Shown here: positions 1-11,200 of the stretch, in pieces
Numbering within the stretch: the stretch's first letter is position 1
How the letters are laid out: each line of letters begins with the position of its first letter
Origin: Plantago elongata
Taxonomy: Eukaryota; Streptophyta; Magnoliopsida; Lamiales; Plantaginaceae
Assembly (NCBI GenBank): GCA_036897095.1
Contig: JAYMSP010003350.1
Location: 1-20,127 of the forward strand
Reading direction: 5' to 3'
Length of the DNA: 20,127 nucleotides
Position numbers and translations under genes: made by a program
The notes under the pieces: generated by a model
What the model saw: the letters and a program-made list of their open reading frames with translations, nothing else
Told to the model about the DNA's origin: nothing
Database searches by the model: none

Positions 1-668
1 TTTAGTTGCTGAAATTAACATTAATGAATATGAAACTAACTCTGAGTCCCTGAAACTAGCTTAATGAACCTGAAACTAACTTTATCGAACATAAAAGTAA
101 AGTTGATGAACATGAAACTAACTTCTGAGTTTTTTAAACTACTTAAATGAACCTGAAACTAATATAAAAAATCTTGAAACTAGTATAAAGGAACTTGAAA
201 CTAACTTCAATTCACATGAAACTAACTAAACTAATATTTGATGTGTGATGGAACCTGAAACCAAAATTTTTTAGTTGTTGAAACTAACATTAATGAATAT
301 GAAACTAACTCTGAGTTACTGAAACTAGTTTAATGAACCTGAAACTAATATAATATATCCTGAAACTAGTATAAAGTCACATGAAACTAACTTCATTTCA
401 ATTCACATGAAACTAATTTTCTAATATTTGTTGTGTGATGGAACCTGAAACCAGAATTTTTAGTTGATGAAACTAACATTAGTTAATTATATGAAACTAA
501 CACTGAGTTCCTGAAACTAGCTTAATGAACCTGAAACTAACTTTATCAAACACAAAACTAAAATTGATGAACATGAAACTAACTTCTGAGTTTTTTAAAC
601 TGCTTGAGTGAACCTGAAACTAATACTATTTATACTGAAACTATCATATTAGGTCTTAAAACTAACAT
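1..668. repeat. Higher-order tandem repeat array built on a GAACCTGAAACTAA-like core
   Basis: The stretch is made of degenerate 20-25 bp monomers that almost all contain TGAAACTA, usually preceded by GAAC or GAAT plus CT or AT. The monomers are grouped into larger units. A TTTAGTTG-TGAAA-TAACATTA start recurs at 1, 270 and 459, and a TGTGATGGAACCTGAAACCA junction recurs at 244 and 434. Unit 1 (1-269) and unit 3 (459 to about 668) share a middle block (TTTATC, then GATGAACATGAAACTAAC, then TTCTGAGTTTTTTAAACT). Unit 2 (270-458) lacks this block, which explains its shorter length of 189 bp. The array may continue to the left of the window. Stops occur in all frames examined, so it is not coding. 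It may be satellite DNA or the internal repeat of a transposable element; which one cannot be told here. Confidence 0.85.
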
Positions 669-686
669 TGTAGGCTCGACAACTGT

Positions 687-762
687 TTAATTAGGGGTTA
701 GGATTTAGGACGGGTCCAGGACGGTAGTCCCTGGACCCATCTTAAACCTAAACCCTAATTAA
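687..762. repeat. Imperfect hairpin with telomere-like AACCCTAA arms
   Basis: The left arm 687-721 begins TTAATTAGGGG and ends GGGTCCAGGA. It pairs with the right arm 728-762, which begins TCCCTGGACCC and ends AAACCCTAATTAA. The loop is the 6 bases at 722-727. Roughly 30 of 35 positions pair, with a few mismatches and single-base bulges. The arms contain TTAGGG/CCCTAA, the plant telomere motif (TTTAGGG), but in isolated degenerate copies. The hairpin lies directly after the repeat array. A related 20-bp segment, GGCTCGA...GTTTAATT, occurs just before it at 673-692 and again at 846-865 (16 of 20 identical). It may be a small foldback element or a terminus of a larger one. Confidence 0.7.
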
Positions 763-874
763 GACCGTAGCTACCGGAGGGAGTAATTAAATTTGGTGGA
801 TTTTTTGGTTCACCATTTCCCCCTAGAGTTTTAGAATTTATGAGAGGCTCGATAGTCGTTTAATTCGAGTTTAG

Positions 875-1000
875 TGAACTTGAAACTAGCTTTTGTGGAC
901 ATGAAACTAGATTTTGTAGTTCTTAAACTAGTTTTTGTGATTATGAAAATAGATTTTTGTTGTTTTGAAACTAGCTTTTGTATCCAGAAAACTAGTATGT
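875..1000. repeat. Short tandem array of ~25-bp AACTAG-TTTTGT monomers
   Basis: About five degenerate copies of a unit resembling GAAACTAG-TTTTGT-n(6-8) follow each other. They share the GAAACTA core with the array at 1-668, but their spacer is TTTTGT, so they form a second subfamily separated from the first by the hairpin. There is no coding potential. Confidence 0.6.
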
Positions 1001-2213
1001 TAGGTTTATGATTTAGTCAAGGTAGTTTCAGACTTTCAGGAGTTGATTTCATGCATACGAATTTCAAATTGGTTATGTAATTCAATTTAGCACCACATTT
1101 AGAGTTCATTAGCCGAATTTCAAAATGATTATCAATTCCAGTTGAACTTGTTTTTTAGGTACACAACTAATAAAAATGAAGTGAGGGCTAGTTAAAGTGG
1201 ATTTAGTGCTAAAAAAATAGAATGAATTTATATGTAATTGTTTTAGAGAACAATCCTTATATGTAATAGTTGTCATTAAGTGGTTTATATATGTAATTTT
1301 CTCTTTCCTTTTATGTTTGTTGTTGTGTGATTTCATTTTGTTTCAAGTAGAATTCAGATAATGTAACTTGTTGTGTGTTTTCATTTTCAATCATGTAGTA
1401 GAATTGTAATATTATGATGTTGTATCCGCATGATTTCAATGTATGAATTCGAATGTTTTTATTATAATTTTGTTTCGAACGGATATAATGAAAAGTTTCA
1501 ACTAGAAATAAAACGGCTATATCTTTTAAGTAGGACCTATAGATGATGCTCATTCCACACTCATTCCACCACAATTCAATTCTACTTCTACGATTATTGT
1601 AAACTTAATAATGGAACGAAATATTTTATATAATCATCACTGGTCGTTCTCAAGGAATGAATATCTTGCTCTTAAGAAGATATATCAATAAGTGAAGAAC
1701 TCAAGATTACCTTACTATCTCCCACTTGGACGTTCAAGAGAGTGAAAGAGATATGAGATCGAGATTTTCTATCAAATGGGAAATTGTTGTTTAGTCTTAC
1801 GGAAAGATCGGTTGATTCTGATGAGATTGATAATGTTGCCACATTAAACTTAGTTGGATTGATCAAAATTTGTAGAGTTTTTTTTTGTTCGGGATTTACT
1901 GGATTTTGTGCAATTTACCTAGTTTCAACGTTATCTGCAATATTCTCCATTTCCGGGCATGAGTTGCAAGTATAGTCCAATTGTGTACTGCTAAATTCTT
2001 GAAGGTGACATTAATCTATCTGCAAAACTCAATGTGTTATTACGGCATGTAAAGCGTTAATTCAATCATTACAAGAGAACTGTTCCTCACGCAGAACAAC
2101 TCAAATAGTAATCATCTAGTTTCCCTATGTGAATGGCAACGGTGTGCCATGAGATTGGACAAAAAACCTACGAGTAAGCCTAAGAATCAGGCTCAAGTTC
2201 ATGTACAAGGTCT
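1001..2213. other. Intergenic region with the probable 3' UTR of the eIF2B-epsilon gene
   Basis: I see no gene here. Short open frames around 1109-1975 on both strands overlap each other and match no family I recognise. The part next to 2213 lies downstream of the eIF2B-epsilon stop codon on the minus strand and is probably its 3' UTR. The cleavage site could not be fixed because there is no single clear AATAAA on the minus strand. Confidence 0.5.
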
Positions 2214-5200
2214 TCACTCGTCCTCATCGTCGTCCTCCTCTGATGCCAACTGCAACCACTGCATAAATATGAGAGTTATATGAGAACTCGAGCGGAGAGA
2301 AATTGGATAAATTTCTTGTACATACACGCAATATGTCATGTTATCGCAGATTTTCTGACCATAGTAACTAAGAAATTCACCAAGTACTTTCATTCGGTAA
2401 TATAGCTAGCTGACCACACCATGTGAAGCGCTAATTGTTACTCACCTCAATGAATTGTGCTGCCTGTTTCAGGAAAACTTTATCCGACTCATCAGCCCCC
2501 TCCTTTTCAGCTGCCCAATTGAGTATAGCTTCCTCTTGCAATATATCATTATCGTATAGTTTATGCAAAACCTAGAAAATAAAGAAATTAATTTAGTATT
2601 CTGATCCACTTGAAACAAATTCACAAGAGAACAAAAGGCAGCATAGGAAGTGACAGGTGATCCTGTCTCTCCAAATCACCGAACCAATAACTAAGCTCTG
2701 GTTCTTCAGTTGAGATCATTTGGACATACTTTACAATAAATTTTGGACTGGGCAATCTAGAAGGTTCAGTTAAAGTTGAACTTGAGCATTCTTATATTCA
2801 GGCCCAGATGGGATAAAACTATAAATAAATTCAAATTAAGAAACAATCTCTAAGAACAATCATGTCACCAGCTTGTGTTCTGGAGTAAAACACTAATATG
2901 TAGATCAACGCATAAATGAGTGTTTCCCCAAACCCTCCAAAGCACATGATTTTGTGGACTAAGAATATCATGTTTTTCTAGCAGAATCAAGCCCACGTAA
3001 AAGTTGAGAATATCATATGCACACAACTCTTAATTCAACAGATTGATTGACAGGTAAAAAGGAAATGCATGCGTTACTATCTAACTAATTGACTCAATGC
3101 CATGACGAATTACACCAAGCAGGGAAAGCAATTTACCTGCATAAATAGGGTAGAGTAGCCCCTTGTAGACTCTAAACACATTTCTTCAAATTTCAGGATC
3201 ACCTCGATCTGTATTAAAAAAAAAATGAGTTAGCCCCTTGTTATCTATAACATACTTCTGCCAACTTGGCTGTTAATCAGGAGATATCACGATCAAGCTC
3301 TAAAATAACAGGATATGGTGTATAATTGTGTGCCAGTGAAATATAGCAAAGTAACCCAACAAAGCCACATAAAAGCATGAGAGCCAAACCTCCAACCTCA
3401 GATAAATTAGTGAATGGTTGGAGTTCAATTACAACAGCTTAGATTTGTTTGCATTATAATCAACATATTAGGACTGGAGCCACCATTCAGGTACAGAAGA
3501 TGGAGTATTTGTTTCTATTAGTTGTTGGCCTACTTGTACAATATTTGATTTATGTGGTTTAGTATGCATTACTTCTAAGTCCAAGATCAATTGGTATCAA
3601 GATTAAGAGGTCATAGCTGGAAGAAACAACTGAAACAGCGTTTGCAAGCACATTAAGTTGAAAAACTATTCTACCATATCCATACTGAATCTTGACACAT
3701 TAGACCTATTGTCAGGCATGAAAAATCACCCCCACTTGGCACGGGGCAAAATGCAACAGTCTCTGTCTGACTAGATTGTAACTAAGTCTTCTCGGAGTAC
3801 CCTAAAAAATATGGGGTTTCGATATATGAGCCGATAAGATAACTCATGAGGAACCAAATGAAATGCTTACATACCATTTTGAGCAGCAGCTTCATCATTC
3901 GATATTCAGAATCTTCTACTTCGTGATTTATTATATATATTTAAAATTTCTTAAGCAACAGAACCGCAGGCCTTGAGCTATTGACTTACAGAAGTTTGTT
4001 TACCCATCTTCAACGTATATATGATTATTTACAAACAGGTTGCACATACAAGAATATTCGAGTGGCTACTAACACACCATACTACATTAATGATTGAATG
4101 TACAGCTTCAATGTACCTCTTCGTCTATGCTAGGAAGGTAATACTTCAAAAGATTCTTCCATTTGGTAATCACATTGGAAACATTTCGAACAAGTTCAGC
4201 TGCAAGAAAACATTTTTAAAAAAATCATTACACCCAGCAGGCCAGGACAAGGATCAAATACAGAGTTCTAAATCATTAAAATTAGCAAATGCGAAAAAGA
4301 CATTCATGGTTCATTCTATAAATTAGCTTATGCTAATATGACATTCGTGGTTCATAGTATCTGGTGTCTTAACATAAGAAAAAGAAAAAGGTTCTCACAG
4401 GCCGCAGCTAACATGTATCAAAGCAATGAAAAATTAATGATATCGGTGCAAAACTTACTCGGTGAACCATGCGGAGTATCCAATGCTAGTTTCATCATAG
4501 AATAGAATAGTGCACTAGCGCAATCTGTGGATGTCAAATTGTAGGACAGCCTGAAAAATAAAAGGATTGTATGAATATTACATACAATTGAGAATCCATG
4601 GAGGATACTAGAAGCAAAAAAGGGTTGGACAGACTAAATGCAGGTTAAGGTAAATAAAGCAGTAACCATAACAACAACAATAATGCGCTCTGAGTTATTC
4701 TAGAGGTATAGGCCAAATAAACAAAAAGGTACTCAAAATGCCAGGCAAAGGCAAACAATTTTCAAGATGGAAAACCATAACTCAGGTACCCTTAAGAGAA
4801 AACCCAAGCGGGACCCCAAAAGACAGAAAATTATTGTCCAAAAGTTGACTGGATACAAATAAATACTGTACAGCAGTATCTATACTCATTTAATGCAATT
4901 ATGCAAGCAATAATCATGAACCCAACATAATGAGTCTAAGTAGGGGTAGTTCTTGAAATTCCCGTAAACCAGGAAGAGAAGAGCAGGTAAGTAACCATCG
5001 GATCATACCGCAGTGAATTCACTTCTAAAATGACATGTTCATCTTTGACATCTTCGTCCACAGCCCTAAGAAAAGTTGCTTCAACCTGTAACATATATTC
5101 AAAACAAACACATATTACAGTTGAAGCTTACTCCATAAATCATAAGCACAAGCATGAGCATGTACCTCTCTCTGGAACTGGACAGAGTCATCTCTCACAT

Positions 5201-8200
5201 CTGTATCAGAATCATTATCAATGGAACTGGGTTCTAATTCTCCAGAAGGTGGTAGAACATTTCCGTCTTCATATGCTAGCTCAAGTTCATTGACTGCATT
5301 TTGTACAATCTCAACAAGTCTATCTGCAGGTATTGGTGCAACCGAATGCCTCCACTCTTCTTCATGCCCACCCTCGCTAACAGACCAAATGAATCCAACC
5401 CCACCATTACCAACCTGGAGAGACAGTTATTGTTAAGAACCATACATAAACGACTCCCTCCTACAGGAAAAGCCAACCATGCAAGACAATCACATCGTAT
5501 TGTCTAGTTTAGTATAAACGACAACCAGAGTTGCAAAGAGTGAAGAGCCAAGGTTACCAAGGAAGGCAAAATCATATTACCACATGAAACTACTTAGTTC
5601 AGAAAGCACATTCAGAAACTGCTATAGGTAATCTTTGAGGTCCTTCATAGCATGCTAATTTTTTGTTTGGAAGTGAATAGTCAGTTTCAGTTCTGAACCA
5701 TGAAGATTAGGTCTCAATATTTGTGTTGCATTACTTAACATGTTTATGTTACAATCATATGATATTGTTAAAACAACTAGACTTTCTGGATTTAATCATT
5801 GCTATGTTGGATCCCAATAGAAACAACTGGCAGATATGGCTATGGACGTAATACACTCATTCATCAGACTGTTGATTCCTCGCAGATACTCCCTCCCTTT
5901 TTTGATATCTTGACAACTGTGTTTTGCACAATTTTTTAAGAAAGAAAGTAAAAGATATGGTCTATGTTGATAGAATTGAAAGTAGATGGTGAAAAGTAAG
6001 AGAGAGAATACATAATGTCTTGAAGAGTCAGGGGGGGGGGTAGTGGGTTTCCTGTTTCCATTTGACGAAATGCAAAGCTTTTAAAGAAACACCCAAGATG
6101 ACAAATTACAAAGCTTTTAGTGAAAGGAAGGGAGTATTATATTATGTCATGTTCAAAAGATATGTGAAAGGTTAAGCAAGAGAACAAAATAAGAAAAATA
6201 TGAACCTCAGCTGTGTGCTGTGAATGTGATTCAGATGACTCGGACCACGAATCCTCATCCAGCTTGTCAGATGCATTAGAAATTGCTGTGTGAAAGAAAA
6301 TATAATCAGGGTAAGTTTAGGTACAATATTTACAGCCAATTGATAACGTTAGAAGTCAGTGAGCGACGTTATTATTGATTGAACTAGTAGGTACGAGCAC
6401 GGGCGGGTATAGGCGGTTTTGACAAAAATTAAACCGACCGACTATAGGCGGTGATTATAATAATAAACCAAGGCAGGTAGACCAATTTATCAACCCGCGA
6501 CAGGTCGGGTGATTACTATTGCGGACGGATTGGCGGGTGAACATAAAAAAACACTAAATATGTACATATACAAAAGTTTCATCTTGCATATTATTGTCGT
6601 TATCGATCTCCATCTAAATAGTATAAACATATCAATTCTCAAATATTACAAATTAACATAAGAGATGCATATACTTTGGCATTAATTATAGGTCCAACAA
6701 ATTGGTACAATATAATTTGCCACAAATTATGAAGTCTCCAGCAAATTGACACAATTTAATTTCTTCAAAGACAACTCCAGTACTACGAGTGACTTTTTAA
6801 GTTACTGAATATTGCTATATACTATAAGTATTTAATGTACTTTCTTTTGAAAGGCATTATGGCAGGTGATAGCGGGTTGCACCATATGTTTTTAAACCCA
6901 GTGGGTCAGCCGGTTTAACCGCACCTGGAGCTATTGCCGGGCCAAAAACCATCAAACTTGGAACCCGGTAAAAAAACCCAGGCAAATCGCTTAAACCGGG
7001 CAAATACCCGGGTAAAACCGGCTACAACCTGTTTAAAATTAAAAAAATAAAGGTTTTGAACAAACAATCTGCTCCTGCTATTGTTTAACGGCTGAAGGTC
7101 TCTTTTGCAAAGAACTAGAAACTACATTGGCTCTGCCTTCATAGAATAATAAGGCGTCTAATGAACCATCTTCAAGCTCCTATAGGTCATTTTTCATCAC
7201 CCCTTAGGCAGCTCTTGTGGTTGTACGCAGACAAATGGGCTTTCTAGCTCACCAAAAAAGTGATGTAGATGATAGATTATTGGACTAAATTCTCTCTTTG
7301 GTTGGATTTAGCTCAATTCTTAAATAAGCTATCTGCTCAACTTTAGATTGGAAGAGGGAAACGAGGAGGTGGGTGTGAGTGGAGGGTTAGGAGGTGGGTG
7401 GGACTATATAATTTGGGCTTCGATTGCGCCACTTAAATAATTGGACTGCAAAAAAGACAGTCTATGATTATTGGAGTAATTTATACTGGGTAGTAAAAGT
7501 TGATCTTAAAATCTAATTAGTAGGTTGAACCAAGTTAACCCGGTTGAACCTCCCTCAGAGGGTAGGCCGAGTCGATCACCGGGTACGAGTTTCAAAACAT
7601 AGGCGAGTTTCAAAACATAGGTTGCACCTACCTTACCCACCAGTCCACCACCCATGGCCAAATGTCGGGTTACAAAAATATTAACCCGTGAAATTTTATT
7701 TTTAAAAAATTAGTTGGCAGGTAGGTGATGGTAAGAAACGGGCGGTTCAGGTAGGCGGTTTCTCTGTCCACCCCTAAACTAGAGTACGATATAGCAACAC
7801 TAAAAAGTGAACAAAGTACATGTACACATGATGAAGTTGCAACTTGTCAACGCCAGAATGAAGTATGCTTTCAAACATAAAACTATGTGACAGCTGACAA
7901 GAAGAACTTCACTCATTCTTCACATGTTAAGTGAAGAGCTTTGAGTTGTCTTGCGAAAGAAAAAGTAGCAAAAAGAGAGCAATAAGAAATTAGTTCGAAA
8001 ACCTACATGGTATATCTAAGAATCCACTGCTATTATCTGCATATTCCAGCTCCTCGTCACTATCTTGTTTGACAGGTTGTTGGAGTAAAGACACCTTCGA
8101 GTAAGCAGGAACAACAAATTGTGGTCCAGTTACTACCTGCATAGTTACTGGCCGTGAGATGATCAACAGTTCACGTCAACCAAAAAATAAGATGCAACAA

Positions 8201-11200
8201 TTAAGATCTATAAATTATATACTTCCATTACAGTGGTGTTTAGGGAAAGGGAAATGGCCACAAATCTCATCTACACTAGTTTACATATATTGATCAATGG
8301 ACAGCGAAAGCAGGGCTGCAGAAACTGAGTGTCACCAAGATTACTCAAATCTGTTTATACAAATGATATCTGCACTTCAAATCTATACCATATAGCCACT
8401 CGAGGAATAGCTCATGTTAACAATGAAATACTTGTTGCCAGCTTTTTTCGTCCCAGAAAAGATATCTTCAGACAGTTGTATAGTATGTAACTATGTATCA
8501 GGACAAGAATATGGTGTATGACAGTGAAAAGGCAACATGTTCTTGACCTCCATAACCATATTTGAACAGCCAGTTCCACATTAAACAAGAGAAAATGTTC
8601 AGACCTGATAATAAGCTTTTTTTTTTAATGTGATACCTGATAATAAGATTTTGGAGATCATTAATCATATATATATAATGTAATCTTGCAGAGAAAAATT
8701 GGAAAGGAAAAAATATTTCAGGGACAATGTGTTCATAATTTTATAAAACAAAACTAAAAGTATTCAAGTATGTGTCATGAGACGCAAGTCGCAACATGGA
8801 GATTCTTACTGTTAAAAGAAATAATTCAACAATCAGTATACAAGCGTATTTAATAGAATGGATGACATATTAAAAGAAATCTAACACCATTTGGGAATTT
8901 ATAGAACGAATACCTTGAAAGACAATATAACACCAGCTTCAAGAACGGAACCAGGCTTCATTATGACCCCATCACATGCTATTGCATGTTTTAATGTACA
9001 GCCATCCTCAATTGTAACATTATCCCAAATATAACAACCATCAATCAAAACATTTGATCCGATTATGCAGCCTTTTCCAATGACAGAATTCGACACTTTA
9101 CTACAGCTTCCAATTTTGGTGCCATTTCCAATAACAGTGAATGGACCAATTTGAGCAGATCGTGCTAGTTCCACATCTGTTAATGAGCAGTACTACCAGG
9201 ATTATAACTTTGGAAGCTATGCAAACAGGAGATCACAAATGAACTCTCACAACCAATAGATTATAAGCGTCAAGACCATGTGATGAGATATGGAGTTGTC
9301 AAACAGTGTGGATGAATATGCATTTGGCAGTGGCTTACATAAATCTGTAGAACAAAGGAACTTGTTTATATCATTTTAGTTCAAGGAGAAAACTCCTGAA
9401 AAGGTGGCCAAATGTTCGAGGTTATCCATACAAAATAAATATATCAGAGAAATTCTATACGGAGAATGTTAGAATGGTTTTCCTTGTAAGAAAATAACAC
9501 CAGGACTTCCAGCTATCCATACACAAACATTTTCAGAGATTGAAGTCTATCACGGAAATGTTTAAATGATTTTACTTGTAAGAAAACCAGAACTTCCAGC
9601 CATCATATGAGTTTCCAGGTCTAGTACGTGACAAAATTTCATAATTTTATTAACTACTGTAAGCCATCTGTCAGTTCTAATGCATTAAATATATGATCAG
9701 AAACTTATCCAGCACTAAATACTCGGAACAGTAATTTTCAGGGTATTATATATTCAAAGAGGAAATAGAACTTGAGCAAATCTGTTTGCATTGCCATGTA
9801 TAAATTATAGAGATGTAAGTAATTTAGGAATCCATCCTTGAAGCATATGACAAATTTTATGGTTTCATTTCCTTCAGATCAGTCTCAAGATCTTCTACTT
9901 AAAGAGTCGACAGTACAATAGTCATACATCTAATTCAGGTTATTTATGTTCAGCTATAAACAGACTAGGTTTCATGTTTTCATTAGTTTACCTGATGCTC
10001 GATACATTCCCTGTCTTTCTAGCTTAGTTGCACAATTTCCAAAAAACTGGATATCTGGCACCAGAGGGTAAGTCCACCTCTGTATTATATCTTTGCTGAT
10101 GGTATCATAGCTTCGATAATTTTCAACCCTAGCAGCGTAACTGGAATGGATTTCATGTGTGAAGATCTTGTAACTCATAATCTGAAGATCCAAAAAAACA
10201 CAAAAATACGAAATTAAACAACAGCGGTGCCAGGTAGAAAGTAAGTAGGAATATGCATGAGCATACATACATCATCATGAAGCAACCCCTTGACAAAGTG
10301 GCGGCGTAGATGTTGATAGTCAAAATTGTCTGTGAAAAGACTGAGAACTTCAGGAGAGCATATGTCAATGTAACAATCCTGCTTGTCATTGTGGAGAGAT
10401 ATAGATGTATTATCTGCCAGCAATGTCTTCTCAAGAGAGAGTGTTCCCTTCAAGTTATCTTTATCTTCGTAGTACAGCAGCTGCTTGGTGTTTGGATCAA
10501 TAGCCATGAACAGCTCCTCTGTCCCCAGACGAGATTGGCGAGTAACTGGAGAAGCCTTAGACTGTTTAATGACCATGGTCATTACTGCATTATTATCTTT
10601 TCTCCTCCTCTCCTTGTGCTCTTTAAGTGCTTGTGTAAGAGACATATTGCTCACAGTATCTCCAGTAACCAGGACAAAATCACCACATATCTAGAAAGGA
10701 AAAGAAAAGCAATAAGATCACATTCTACCAGTTTAAATAGAGCAGGGTACTAGCTTGCTGGAACTCATAGAAAGAGGCCTGCATGTGGAAATCAACAGAG
10801 TATATGATAATTCAAATATTGCAAACATTGAAGCAAAGGGAGATGGTCCTGGCACTAGTTACTCACTTTGCCAATACAAAGGGAAGGGAGCAATGAGGGC
10901 AACTTACCACATGTCTTTCATATATCACCCTGAGAGCATCTCCAACACTCGCTGAATTATGAGACTCTATTGTGGACACTGAAAAGTTTGGTTGGTCAAA
11001 CCACTTAGAACTTTCCAAATACTCAATAACTTGCTTCGAATGAGCACAGCAAAACACAAAAACTTCTTCTATTCCAGCAGACTCAAGCCATGCTAAGGTA
11101 TAGTCAATCATCGGTGCATTAACCAATGGCAATAGTACCTTCAAGAAGGAACCCAAACACTAAATACAAAATACAACGAAACACAAAGAAAGAGTAAAAT

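Noticed and set aside
687-762. Telomeric repeat tract or interstitial telomere
   Set aside because: Only isolated degenerate copies of the motif are present, arranged as a hairpin rather than in tandem.
1-1000. CRISPR-like array, because of regular short repeats
   Set aside because: The monomers are degenerate, the spacers are related to each other, there are no cas genes and the context is a plant nuclear genome.
1672-1975. Overlapping open frames on both strands (64 codons minus, 63 codons plus) that might be a retrotransposon gag remnant
   Set aside because: No recognisable gag or reverse-transcriptase motif; the two frames are mutual shadows in AT-rich sequence.
10310-10753. 147-codon plus-strand open frame
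   Set aside because: It lies antisense to eIF2B-epsilon exon 3, whose protein is clearly conserved; this frame matches no family.
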